This document shows positions 17,997 to 26,651 of a stretch of DNA of 64,000 nucleotides, piece after piece. Under the pieces are notes generated by a model that worked only from the letters and a program-made list of their open reading frames with translations, was not told the DNA's origin and did not search any database. The stretch comes from Ensifer sesbaniae (lineage in GTDB: Bacteria > Pseudomonadota > Alphaproteobacteria > Rhizobiales > Rhizobiaceae). Location of the stretch: NCBI RefSeq assembly GCF_013283665.1, contig NZ_JABEKU010000001.1, forward strand, positions 744,001 through 808,000. Reading direction: 5' to 3'. The first letter of the stretch is position 1; every line of letters starts with the position of its first letter. The translations under genes and the position numbers were made by a program.

Positions 17997-20594
17997 CTAT
18001 CGATCCACATCATGTCCGACGCCCATCGCCTCGTTGATCAGGTCGTCGGCGGCCTCCGAAAGCAGGAAGTCCTGGGCCTCGCCCTGAACCATTTCCTTGC
18101 CGATCTCCAGCATGACGGGCACCGCCAATGGCGAGATCCGGTCAAGCCGTCGATGGGTGATATGGCCCTTGATTCGCTTCAGCATATCCCCCAGCCGGGC
18201 GATGTCCAAAAGGCCCGTTGCCGCATCGTTGCGGGTCGCCTCGAGCAGCAGGTGGTCCGGCTCGTGCGCGTGCAGTACGTCATAAATGAGGTCGGCGGAA
18301 ACCGTCACCTGCCGGCCGGTCTTTTCCTTGCCGGGATGACGCTGGTCGATCAGGCCGGCGATGACGGCGCAATTGCGGAAGGTGCGTTTGAGGAGAAAGG
18401 ATTCGTTCAGCCAGGCCTCGAGGTCGTCGCCCAGCATGTCCTCATCGAAGAGCTCGGCAAGTGCGCCGCGGCGAAGCTCGAAGGTGGCGCCGAGGTCGTC
18501 GAGCGCCCAGACCGCCAGAGAGTAGTCCGTTGCCACGAAGCCGAGCGGCTTCAGCCCGGCGCGGTCGAGGCGCCGGGTGAGCAGCATGCCGAGCGTCTGG
18601 TGGGCCAGTCGTCCTTCGAAGGCATAGGCGACCATGTAGTGGCGGCTGCCGCGTGGGAAGGTTTCGATCAGGAGTTCGTCCTCGCGCGGCAGCATCGAGG
18701 CGTCCTTCTGCAGGGACAGCCAGTCGCGCACCTGTTCCGGCAGCGCTGCCCGGCGTGCCGGGTCGGCGAGCATCTTGCGCACTTGCTGCGCTAAATAGGT
18801 CGAGAGCGGAAACTTGCCGCCGGCATAGCTCGGCACCTTCGGGTCAAAGGTAAAGGCCTGGCTGACGAGGCATTCGTTCTCGCGGATGCCTTCGAAGCGC
18901 AGCACCTTGCCGGAGAACATGAAGGTGTCGCCTTGGGAGAGCATTTCGAGGAAATACTCTTCGACCTTGCCGAGCGACATGCCGCCGCGGCCGAGCGAGC
19001 CGCGCTGATTGCGCTTGACCAAACGCACGTTCAGCATCGGCGACTCGACGATGGTGCCGACGTTCAGCCGGTACTGCTGCGCCACCAGCGGATTGGAGAC
19101 ACGATAGAGCCCGTCCTTGGTCTTGCGGATGCGGGCATAGCGCTCATAGGTTTTCAGCGCGTAGCCGCCGGTCGCGACGAAGTCGATCACCCGTTCGAAG
19201 GTCTCCCAGGCAAGCGTCATATAGGGCGAGGCGGTGGTGATCTCGTCGTAAAGCGACAGCGGGTCGAAAGGTGCGGCGCAGGCCATGCCGAGCACATGCT
19301 GGGCAAGCACGTCGAGCGCGCCCTTGCCGACCGGCGGCGTGTCCTGCGCGCCGATATAGTTGGCGTCGAGCGCCGCCTGGCATTCCATCACCTCGAAGCG
19401 GTTGGCCGGCACCAGGATCGCCTTCGACGGTTCGTCCATGCGGTGGTTGGCGCGGCCGATGCGCTGGGCAAGGCGGCTTGCGCCCTTTGGTGCGCCGACA
19501 TGCACGACGAGATCGACGTCGCCCCAGTCGATGCCGAGGTCGAGCGTCGAAGTGGCGACGACGGCGCGCAGCCGGTTCTCCGCCATCGCCGCCTCGACCT
19601 TGCGGCGTTGGGCGACATCGAGCGAACCGTGATGCAGCGCGATCGGCAGATTATCGTCGTTGATCGTCCAGAGCTCCTGAAACAGAAGCTCCGCCTGGCT
19701 GCGGGTGTTGACGAAGAGCAGGGTGGTGCCGTGCTCCTTGATCGCGGCGTAGACGTCGGCGATGGCATAGCGCGCCGAGTGTCCCGCCCAGGGCACGTGT
19801 TCCTCCGTCTTGAGGATGGATATCTGCGGCTTGGCGCCGCCTTCGACCAGGACCAGGCCGGCATGGTCGTTCTTATCCGGCGCCTGTGGCGCCAGCCAGC
19901 GCTGCAGATCCATGGGATCGGCGACCGTCGCCGAAAGCCCGATCGTCTGCAGCCGCGGCGCCAGCCGGCGAAGCCGCGCGAGGCCGAGGGACAGAAGATG
20001 GCCACGCTTCGAGGTGACGAGCGAATGCAATTCGTCGAAGACGACATAGCGCAGGTCTCGAAAGAAACGCGTCGCCTCGCCATTGGCGAGCAACAGCGCC
20101 AATTGTTCCGGTGTCGTCAGCAGGATGTCCGGTGGATTGAGCTTCTGCCGCTGCCGCTTGGCGGTCGGCGTGTCGCCGGTGCGGTTTTCGATGCGGACCG
20201 GCAGGCCCATTTCGCCGACCGGCTTCATCAGGTTGCGCTCGATGTCGACGGCAAGCGCCTTCAGGGGTGAGATATAGAGCGTGTGAATGCCGACGAAGGC
20301 GGAGCCGGGCGGGATCCTGCCGCGGCGGGTGAGATCGACGAGCGACGGCAGGAAACCGGCCAGCGTCTTGCCGGCGCCCGTCGGCGCGATCAGCAGCGTG
20401 CTTTCGCCTGCCTCGGCGCGTGCGAGCAGCTCGAGCTGGTGGGCGCGCGGCCGCCAGCCCTTTTCGCCGAACCAGCGTAGAAAGGGGGCGGGCAGGGTAA
20501 GGGCATCGCCCTGCAGCACTGGGGAATCGATCCTGTTCACGGAGAACAAAGGTAGATCAAATCCACCAAAAGAGAAGCCTGCAGGCGAGGCCAC
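17997..20594 (-). CDS. Lhr-type, ligase-associated DEXH-box DNA helicase
   Basis: The 865-aa superfamily 2 helicase has Walker A APTGAGKT near residue 71, a DELH box near 183, motif III SATVADP, the C-terminal helicase core with QRIGRANHRMD, and the extended Lhr C-terminal region. With PdeM it forms the conserved pair of the ligase-associated DNA damage cassette. It is expected to move along single-stranded DNA and unwind duplexes or hybrids during repair. The start at 20594 gives about 35 residues before the conserved core; a downstream start is possible. Confidence 0.9.
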   Translation of the reverse strand: MASPAGFSFGGFDLPLFSVNRIDSPVLQGDALTLPAPFLRWFGEKGWRPRAHQLELLARAEAGESTLLIAPTGAGKTLAGFLPSLVDLTRRGRIPPGSAFVGIHTLYISPLKALAVDIERNLMKPVGEMGLPVRIENRTGDTPTAKRQRQKLNPPDILLTTPEQLALLLANGEATRFFRDLRYVVFDELHSLVTSKRGHLLSLGLARLRRLAPRLQTIGLSATVADPMDLQRWLAPQAPDKNDHAGLVLVEGGAKPQISILKTEEHVPWAGHSARYAIADVYAAIKEHGTTLLFVNTRSQAELLFQELWTINDDNLPIALHHGSLDVAQRRKVEAAMAENRLRAVVATSTLDLGIDWGDVDLVVHVGAPKGASRLAQRIGRANHRMDEPSKAILVPANRFEVMECQAALDANYIGAQDTPPVGKGALDVLAQHVLGMACAAPFDPLSLYDEITTASPYMTLAWETFERVIDFVATGGYALKTYERYARIRKTKDGLYRVSNPLVAQQYRLNVGTIVESPMLNVRLVKRNQRGSLGRGGMSLGKVEEYFLEMLSQGDTFMFSGKVLRFEGIRENECLVSQAFTFDPKVPSYAGGKFPLSTYLAQQVRKMLADPARRAALPEQVRDWLSLQKDASMLPREDELLIETFPRGSRHYMVAYAFEGRLAHQTLGMLLTRRLDRAGLKPLGFVATDYSLAVWALDDLGATFELRRGALAELFDEDMLGDDLEAWLNESFLLKRTFRNCAVIAGLIDQRHPGKEKTGRQVTVSADLIYDVLHAHEPDHLLLEATRNDAATGLLDIARLGDMLKRIKGHITHRRLDRISPLAVPVMLEIGKEMVQGEAQDFLLSEAADDLINEAMGVGHDVDR

Positions 20595-20620
20595 CAGTAA
20601 CCGAGTTGACTCCTACCAAT

Positions 20621-20776
20621 ATGCTGAAGGCCGAGCAGGCCTATCGCGCCGAACTCCGGCGCGTGACCATCGCCAGCATCCTGGATGATTTGAACGCCAA
20701 GGATGACGGCAGCATTGCCGCAAGAACCAATGCGTTCCTTGCGATCAACGAACGCCGGTCAGCCATCGGCGCTTGA
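20621..20776 (+). CDS. Possible small protein (51 aa), unrecognised
   Basis: The ATG at 20621 opens a 51-codon frame of charged, helix-prone composition (MLKAEQAYRAELRRV, ending NERRSAIGA), closing just before the AhpD-like gene. Composition is protein-like, but there is no clear ribosome binding site and the frame begins only 26 bases from the divergent helicase start. It could be a short real gene, the remnant of a longer one, or chance. Confidence 0.35.
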   Translation: MLKAEQAYRAELRRVTIASILDDLNAKDDGSIAARTNAFLAINERRSAIGA

Positions 20777-20817
20777 GATCGCTGCCACCCCAGCAGTTCT
20801 CTTCAACCCAAGGAGAA

Positions 20818-21285
20818 GTGCATGCAACCGCGTTCAATTTCGTCGAAGCTGCCCCGGATGCGTACAGGGCCGTTGCCGCGCTGGACAAGTACGTCGTCAA
20901 GGACTCCGGCCTGGAGCCTCGCCTCATCCACCTGATCATGCTGCGGGCGTCGCAGATAAACGGCTGCGCCTACTGCGTCGACATGCATGTGAAGGAGGCG
21001 CGCCATAGCGGCCTCAGCGAGCAGTGGATTCACCTGATCTGTACCTGGCGTGAATCGCCGATCTACGATGCGCGCGAGCGCGCCGTGCTCGCCTGTACCG
21101 AAGCACTTACCAACATAGCCCAGACGCGTGCGCCGGACGAAGACTTCGAGCCGTTGAAGGAACATTTCACCGAGGCCGAAATCACCAAGATTACGGTCGC
21201 GATCGGCGTGATCAACACCTGGAACCGGATCGCCGTCGGCTTCCGCTCCCAGCATCCGGTCGACGCGCCGGCAAAGGCCGCTTAG
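20818..21285 (+). CDS. Carboxymuconolactone decarboxylase / AhpD-like protein, 5' end possibly frameshifted
   Basis: The body (about 150 aa) has the AhpD-type redox motif CAYCVDMH (CxxC with a following His) and EARHSGLSEQWI, as in small alkylhydroperoxidase-like proteins that act in peroxide or redox chemistry. The start is awkward. The best ribosome binding site (AAGGAG) serves an ATG at 20822 that is in the wrong frame and stops after about 36 codons. The in-frame GTG at 20818 is only about two bases from that site. One missing base between 20822 and 20834 would restore ATG-CAA-CCG-CGx to the conserved FNFVEAAPDAY frame. Confidence 0.75.
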   Translation: MHATAFNFVEAAPDAYRAVAALDKYVVKDSGLEPRLIHLIMLRASQINGCAYCVDMHVKEARHSGLSEQWIHLICTWRESPIYDARERAVLACTEALTNIAQTRAPDEDFEPLKEHFTEAEITKITVAIGVINTWNRIAVGFRSQHPVDAPAKAA

Positions 21286-21299
21286 TCCTCGCGACGCTC

Positions 21300-21935
21300 T
21301 TAAAGCGCGATGTAGCGATCGGCGCGGTGGTTGATGGCCACGAACAGGTTCAAGACGACCGCGCCGAGCACCGACCAGGCGACGACGGTAGGCGACGTCA
21401 CGCCGAAGGCGGCGACGAGAACGACCATGTCGATCGCAAGCTGCACGAGACCGGCGCGGATGCCGAAACGCTCCTGCAGGTAGATACCGAGAATGCCGAC
21501 GCCGCCGAGGCTGGCGCGATGGCGATAGAGCGCCAGCAGGCCGTAACCGAGAAGCAGGCCGCCGAGCAATGCCGCCCAGGCAGGCTGGATCGTGCCGATC
21601 TGGAAGAGGCGCGACTGGACGTCGGTGAGGAACGAGGTGAGGCCGATTGCAATGAAGGTCTTGACCGTAAAGGCAGGACCAAGCCGCTTCAAGGAGAGAT
21701 AGAAGAACGGCAGGTTGAGCAGGAAGAAAGCCAGGCCAAAATTGATGCCGAACGCGTAGTGCAGCAGGAAGGCGACGCCCGCCGTGCTGCCGGTCAAGAA
21801 GCCGGCGCTTGCGAGGAAGTAGAGGCCGAGGGCGGCGATCAGGCTGCCGGTGAAGATTCCCTGCAGGTCCTCGACCGGCGTGTGCCGGGTCGGGCTGGTG
21901 TTCCAGAGGCCGAAAACGCTGCTGATCTGAGCCAT
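21300..21935 (-). CDS. YitT-family (DUF161) membrane protein
   Basis: The 211-aa integral membrane protein has five to six helices and the glycine-rich YitT pattern (FLTGSTAGVAFLLHYAFGINFGLAFF is split by my reading into FLTGSTAGVAFLLHY and the following helix). The ATG at 21935 is preferred over the upstream frame, which is not membrane-like. Function is uncharacterised; YitT proteins are presumed transporters. It is convergent with the AhpD-like gene. A small palindrome (22001-22015) lies upstream. Confidence 0.82.
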   Translation of the reverse strand: MAQISSVFGLWNTSPTRHTPVEDLQGIFTGSLIAALGLYFLASAGFLTGSTAGVAFLLHYAFGINFGLAFFLLNLPFFYLSLKRLGPAFTVKTFIAIGLTSFLTDVQSRLFQIGTIQPAWAALLGGLLLGYGLLALYRHRASLGGVGILGIYLQERFGIRAGLVQLAIDMVVLVAAFGVTSPTVVAWSVLGAVVLNLFVAINHRADRYIAL

Positions 21936-22000
21936 GGCAAAACCTCGATTGCGATGACTACAGCAATGCTGCAACGCACAACAACAATCAAGAAAAATAT

Positions 22001-22015
22001 GTCAGTAATGCTGAC
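22001..22015 (-). promoter_or_regulatory. Small palindrome between methyltransferase and YitT genes
   Basis: GTCAG/CTGAC with a five-base loop is followed on the minus strand by an ATATTTTT run. It could be the terminator of the upstream methyltransferase gene or an operator for the YitT gene 66 bases downstream. The stem is short, so the terminator reading is tentative. Confidence 0.35.
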
Positions 22016-22041
22016 TTATTTTTGCGACCCTGCCTTGCGTT

Positions 22042-22980
22042 TTACGCAGGCTTGCGTGCGAGGAACAGGATGCCGAAAACCGGTTCGCCGGCATCCATGC
22101 GGATGACCGTGCACTCGATGGCCCTGAGATCCAGGCCATGCGCCGCGCAGAGGCCGCGGATATAGGCTTCGCTATGGGCATAGCGTAGCGAGGGCCGCAG
22201 CAGGAAATCCACGCCATCGCCCGCATCCTCGACGGAAAAGGCGAAGTAGCCGTCGGCGGCAAGCAGTCGGACGGTAATGTCGAAGACGCTGTCGAGATTG
22301 CCGAGATACATGAGAACGTCGGCGGCGCTGACGAGATCGGCTCGGGCGGGAGCGAAGTTGCCGAAGATGCCGGAGGTCTCCGGCGGAAGTGAAAGATCGG
22401 CGCGCGCCAGCCGATCATAGGTGGATTTCGCCTCGGCCTTGGCGAGCATGTTGATGGAGATGTCGAAACCTTCGAGAAATTGCGACTGATCCCGGATGCG
22501 TTCGCCGAAGAGGCCGGTGCCGCAGCCGAGATCCGTCACATGCTCGAAGATGAGGCCTCCGGTGTGGCTTTGGATCAGCGCCACGAGCTTCTGCGGCACG
22601 GTATAGTCGAGCTTCTCCACCAGCGCCTTGTCGAAGCGGTCGGCATAATCGTCGAAGAGCCGTTCGACATAGAGGCTCGGCGGCTGTTCCGGCATCGCGG
22701 CGGCGCCGAGAAGCGCCAGCTTGAGGCCAGCGCCAAAGATGTCCTCGGGGCTGAGCTCCAGCGTTTTTCTGAGTGCGTCGATTGCCGCCTCTTTCCGGCC
22801 CGATTTCTCCTCATAGTCCGCCAGCCGAAACCAGCCGGCTGCCCAGTCCGGCGCCCGTTCCAGCGCCTGTGCCATGAGTTCGGCCGCGCTTCCGGGCTCG
22901 CCGCCATCGGCAAGCATTTTTGCGTAGTCGGCGCGGCGGTCGGCGATCAGGTCGCCGGAGGAGAGCTGGTTGAGCGTCAT
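22042..22980 (-). CDS. TPR-containing SAM-dependent methyltransferase
   Basis: The 312-aa protein starts with two TPR-like helical repeats (about residues 15-85, ELMAQALERAPDWAAGWFRLA). A class I methyltransferase follows, with the SAM-binding VTDLGCGTGLFGERI near residue 150 and the motif DLVSAADVLMYLGNL. The ATG at 22980 starts the conserved sequence. The methyl acceptor is unknown; family members are often annotated as tetratricopeptide methyltransferases. It is divergent from the DUF6460 gene. Confidence 0.83.
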   Translation of the reverse strand: MTLNQLSSGDLIADRRADYAKMLADGGEPGSAAELMAQALERAPDWAAGWFRLADYEEKSGRKEAAIDALRKTLELSPEDIFGAGLKLALLGAAAMPEQPPSLYVERLFDDYADRFDKALVEKLDYTVPQKLVALIQSHTGGLIFEHVTDLGCGTGLFGERIRDQSQFLEGFDISINMLAKAEAKSTYDRLARADLSLPPETSGIFGNFAPARADLVSAADVLMYLGNLDSVFDITVRLLAADGYFAFSVEDAGDGVDFLLRPSLRYAHSEAYIRGLCAAHGLDLRAIECTVIRMDAGEPVFGILFLARKPA

Positions 22981-23142
22981 CAATGTGAGATATTGGTTGC
23001 GATCAGCGCTTCTGACGCCGGAAGCCGCAAAACACAAGCGGAATCTGGCGCAAACGGAAGCTTGGGCCATGCCTGCCGGATCCAATGACTTGCGACGCTG
23101 CCGATCGCGGCTTATGTGAAGACAAACAGGAGAAGTTCGCGT

Positions 23143-23409
23143 ATGTCGGACGGAATGAACAGATTCTTGGGTGACACGCCGCTGCGCGTGCTGGTCAAGC
23201 TCGTCGTGGTGTCGATCCTCGTCGGCTTCGTCATGACCGTCTTCGGCTGGTATCCGACCGATATCTACTTCGCGGTCCGCAACTTCTTGCTCGACCTCTG
23301 GTACACCGGCTTTGCCGCGCTTGGCCGGGTGGGCGACTATCTGCTGCTGGGTGCCGCGATCGTCGTGCCGGCCTTCGTGATCCTGCGTGTTCTGAGCTAC
23401 CGGCGCTGA
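23143..23409 (+). CDS. DUF6460 small membrane protein
   Basis: The 88-aa protein has two hydrophobic helices (about residues 15-35 and 62-83) separated by GWYPTDIYFAVRNFLLDLW, a pattern seen in the alphaproteobacterial DUF6460 family. The ATG at 23143 has AGGAG about ten bases upstream. Its stop overlaps the start of the CAP-lipoprotein gene, so the two are translationally coupled. Function is unknown. Confidence 0.78.
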   Translation: MSDGMNRFLGDTPLRVLVKLVVVSILVGFVMTVFGWYPTDIYFAVRNFLLDLWYTGFAALGRVGDYLLLGAAIVVPAFVILRVLSYRR

Positions 23410-23915
23410 TGATGCAGGACCGGTTTCTTCTGATCGAACGCCGCGGCCTGCTGCGCGCAACCGTCATCCTTTCGCTCGGCGCGATGGCCGGCTGCACGAC
23501 GTCGAAGGTGCTGACGCCTGAAAGCGGCACCGGCAGCGACCAGACCGAAGCAAGCCTCGGCTATGTCAACCAGCTGCGCAAGGGCAAGGGGTTGACCGAG
23601 CTCGTGGCCGACCACGCGGCCTCGCTGGCAGCGATGAATCAGGCGGTGCGCATGGCCAAGGTCGGCAAGATGGAGCATCTCATCGGCTGGAACGACAGTT
23701 TCTACGATCGCATGAAGGGCCAGGGCGTAACCCTGCCGGCGGCCGAAAACATCGCCATGGGCCAGGACGATGCCGAACGCGCCTATGACGCCTGGTACAA
23801 GTCGCCGAAGCATCTCGAAAACATGCTCGGCAACTATCGCGGCCTCGGCGTAGCCGTCGCCCAGAACGCCGCCTCCGACAACCGCCCCTTCTGGGCGATG
23901 GTGCTGTCGGGCTGA
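23409..23915 (+). CDS. CAP/SCP-domain lipoprotein
   Basis: The 168-aa product has an N-terminal signal with twin arginines (ERRGLLRA) and the lipobox GAMAGC, so Tat export followed by lipidation is plausible. The mature part is a CAP domain (YVNQLRKGKGLTEL ... AENIAMGQDDAERAYDAWYKSPKHLENML). Bacterial CAP proteins are envelope-associated and mostly of unknown activity. The start overlaps the DUF6460 stop. Confidence 0.85.
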   Translation: MMQDRFLLIERRGLLRATVILSLGAMAGCTTSKVLTPESGTGSDQTEASLGYVNQLRKGKGLTELVADHAASLAAMNQAVRMAKVGKMEHLIGWNDSFYDRMKGQGVTLPAAENIAMGQDDAERAYDAWYKSPKHLENMLGNYRGLGVAVAQNAASDNRPFWAMVLSG

Positions 23916-23946
23916 CCTGCGTTCACAAGCGTTTGCATCTCGGGCC

Positions 23947-24124
23947 GCCCCTCATACCCCTGCCGGGACCTCCCCGTTACGACGGGGAGAAGGGGGACTT
24001 GCCGCGCCCTTTCTAGTCCATAGCAACTGCTGACTGGACAGCTGCGCCGATAGCGACCGGGACATAATGTTGCGTTTGCCAAGTCCCCTCTCCCCGCCTG
24101 CGGGGAGAGGGCTAGGGTGAGGGG
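23947..24124. repeat. Composite intergenic repeat with inverted ends
   Basis: The left end contains a CCTCCCCGTTACGACGGGGA hairpin followed by GGGGGACTTG. The right end contains CAAGTCCCCTC followed by a CTCCCCGCCTGCGGGGAG hairpin. ACTTG/CAAGT and CCCCTCA/TGAGGGG are inverted at the two sides. This is the mosaic style of rhizobial intergenic elements. It lies between the CAP lipoprotein and MATE genes. Confidence 0.65.
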
Positions 24125-24234
24125 CTTTCGCAGGCGCCGACACTCCTTGCGGATCAACAACACATGGCACCTTGCATCCGCCTACGCACTTTCCCTACAA
24201 CGGTCACCACCTTCCCCTCACGCCGGACCGTTCG

Positions 24235-25590
24235 ATGACCGCTTCCTCCGCCATGCCGCGCGACACTGCCGGCGCCTTTCATGTTACTCATCGGCTGATC
24301 CTGGCGATTGCGCTGCCGATGACGCTCGGCTTCCTGACGACGCCTTTGCTCGGTCTCGTCGATACCGCCGTCGTCGGGCGCATGGGGCAGGCGACGCTGC
24401 TTGCGGGGCTCGCGGTTGGCGCCGTGATGTTCGACCTGATCTTCACCACCTTCAATTTCCTGCGCGCCGCGACCACCGGTCTCGTCGCTCAGGCCTATGG
24501 CCGTGGCGACCGGCGCGAGCAGCAGGCGGTGTTCTGGCGCTCGCTGACCATCGCGTTCATTTGCGGCACGGTCAGTCTTCTCATCTCGCCGCTGCTGTTG
24601 TCCGGCGGTCTCTGGCTGATGGGGCCGGAGCCGGAGGTGGCGGCCGTAACCAGCACCTATTTTCTCTGTCGAATCATTTCGGCGCCGGCCGCACTTGCCA
24701 ACTATGCCATTCTCGGCTTCGTGCTCGGTCGTGGTGAAGGCACGATCGGTCTGATGCTGCAGACGCTGATCAACGGGGTCAACATCGTCCTGTCTATCCT
24801 GCTCGGCCTCGTTCTCGGCTGGGGCGTGATGGGTGTCGCGCTGGCAACCGTTACCGGCGAGGTGATCGGCGCTCTCGCCGGCTTTGCCATCGTCTATGGT
24901 CGCTTCGATCGTGAGGACGCACCGAGCTGGGCGCTGATCTTCGATCGCGAACGCTTGAAGCCGCTCTTCGGCCTCAACCGCGACATCATGATCCGCTCCT
25001 TCGTTCTGCTCGCCGCGTTCACGCTGATGACGCGCATCGGCACCGCCTTCGGGCCGGTGACGCTTGCGGCAAACGCGGTGCTGATGACGATCTTCCTGGT
25101 CGCCGGCTATTACCTCGACGGCCTGGCCAATGCTGCCGAACAGTTGATCGGCCGCTCGATCGGCGCCCGCTATCGCCCCGCCTTCGACCGCGCCTTGTGG
25201 CTGACGGCCGCCTGGTCGCTGGGGCTCGCGCTCCTGACGACGGCGGCCTTCCTGCTCTTCGGTGACCGGCTCATCGATCTCCTGACGACGGCCACCGACG
25301 TTCGCGCCGTCGCCTACGAATATCTGCCCTGGGCAGCGGTGACGGCGATGACCGGCGCGCTCGCCTTCCTGATGGACGGCGTCTTCATCGGTGCCACCTG
25401 GTCGCGCGAGATGCGCAACATGATGGTCGCGGCTTTCGTCGGCTACGTCGCGGCGCTGGCCGTGTTGGTGCCCGCCTTCGGCAATCACGGGCTCTGGGCC
25501 GGCCTCAACCTCTTCCTGCTGATGCGCGGCCTGTTCCTGCTATCGAGAATTCCTACAAAGGCGCGTCAGACTTTCCGGCCGGCCCAGTAG
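24235..25590 (+). CDS. MATE-family efflux transporter (DinF-like)
   Basis: The 451-aa, twelve-helix protein carries MATE hallmarks (LIALVDTAVVGRMG-like GLVDTAVVGRMGQATLL in helix 1, and FLRAATTGLVAQAYGRGD). The family exports cationic drugs or metabolites using proton or sodium gradients. The ATG at 24235 starts 17 residues before the first helix. The last 25 bases overlap the convergent pyrD gene. Confidence 0.88.
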   Translation: MTASSAMPRDTAGAFHVTHRLILAIALPMTLGFLTTPLLGLVDTAVVGRMGQATLLAGLAVGAVMFDLIFTTFNFLRAATTGLVAQAYGRGDRREQQAVFWRSLTIAFICGTVSLLISPLLLSGGLWLMGPEPEVAAVTSTYFLCRIISAPAALANYAILGFVLGRGEGTIGLMLQTLINGVNIVLSILLGLVLGWGVMGVALATVTGEVIGALAGFAIVYGRFDREDAPSWALIFDRERLKPLFGLNRDIMIRSFVLLAAFTLMTRIGTAFGPVTLAANAVLMTIFLVAGYYLDGLANAAEQLIGRSIGARYRPAFDRALWLTAAWSLGLALLTTAAFLLFGDRLIDLLTTATDVRAVAYEYLPWAAVTAMTGALAFLMDGVFIGATWSREMRNMMVAAFVGYVAALAVLVPAFGNHGLWAGLNLFLLMRGLFLLSRIPTKARQTFRPAQ

Positions 25591-26651
25591 TCGAGACGGC
25601 TGTCGCGGATATCGCGGATCGAACTGAGCCGCTCCCGGTCGCAGAGATCGGAAAGGCCGCGCACGATGCGGCCCGGCAGCGCAGGGCCTTCATAGACCAT
25701 GCAGGAATAGAGCTGGACCAGATCGGCGCCGGCGCGGATTTTTTCCGCCGCAGTCTCGGCCGAACCGACGCCGCCGACCCCGATGATCGGCAGATTTGGC
25801 CCGACGCGCTTGCGCATCCGGGCAAGGACCGCTGTCGATTTTTCGAAGAGCGGCTTGCCGGAGAGCCCGCCGGCTTCTTTCGCCTGATGCTGGTCCTTCA
25901 GACCGTCGCGCGACAGCGTCGTGTTGGAGACGATCAGGCCGTCGAGATTGTGGGCGAGAACTTCGGCCGCAATGTCGTCCATGCCCTCCTCGGTCAGGTC
26001 GGGCGCGATCTTCAGGAACACCGGAACGTAGCGGTTGCTGCTGCGGGCTTCCTCGTCGCGGGCGGCGAGCACGGCGATCAGCAGAGCGGCGAGGCTCTCG
26101 CGTGCCTGAAGGTCGCGCAGGCCCGGCGTGTTCGGCGAGGAGATGTTGGCGGTGAAGTAGCGGGCGACGGAATAGAAGGTGTGAATGCCGTTCACATAGT
26201 CGGCAACACGGTCGGCGCTATCCTTGTTGGCGCCAATATTGACGCCGATCAGCGCCGCGCGCGAGCAGGTCTTGAGCCGTGCCAACGCCGCGCCGTGGCC
26301 CTCGTTGTTGAAGCCGAGGCGGTTGATGACGGCTTCGTCCTCGACCAGTCGGAAGATGCGCGGCTTGTCGTTGCCGGCTTGCGGCTTCGGCGTGACGGTG
26401 CCGATCTCGGTGAAGCCGAAGCCGATCTTCAGGAGCGCCTCCGGCACCTCGGCATTCTTGTCATAGCCGGCCGCCATGCCGATCGGATTCGGGAAGTCGA
26501 TGCCGGCGACCGTCTGAGAAAGCCGTTTGTCGGCCTTGGCCGGACAGCTCGGCACGAGCCCGGACCTCAGCGCCTTGATCGACAAGCCGTGCGCGGTCTC
26601 GGGATCGAACAGGAGGAGGCCGCGGCGGGCGAGATTGGTAAGCGGATTCAT
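25566..26651 (-). CDS. pyrD: Dihydroorotate dehydrogenase (quinone), class 2
   Basis: The 361-aa enzyme has the N-terminal membrane-associating helix (PLTNLARRGLLLFDPETAHG), FMN-barrel motifs GFGFTEIGTVTPKPQ and GLIVSNTT, and the catalytic Ser in NISSPNTPGL. It oxidises dihydroorotate to orotate with quinone as acceptor in pyrimidine synthesis, at the inner membrane. It overlaps the DUF952 gene upstream by 4 bases (ATGA) and the convergent MATE gene by 25 bases downstream. Confidence 0.95.
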   Translation of the reverse strand: MNPLTNLARRGLLLFDPETAHGLSIKALRSGLVPSCPAKADKRLSQTVAGIDFPNPIGMAAGYDKNAEVPEALLKIGFGFTEIGTVTPKPQAGNDKPRIFRLVEDEAVINRLGFNNEGHGAALARLKTCSRAALIGVNIGANKDSADRVADYVNGIHTFYSVARYFTANISSPNTPGLRDLQARESLAALLIAVLAARDEEARSSNRYVPVFLKIAPDLTEEGMDDIAAEVLAHNLDGLIVSNTTLSRDGLKDQHQAKEAGGLSGKPLFEKSTAVLARMRKRVGPNLPIIGVGGVGSAETAAEKIRAGADLVQLYSCMVYEGPALPGRIVRGLSDLCDRERLSSIRDIRDSRLDYWAGRKV

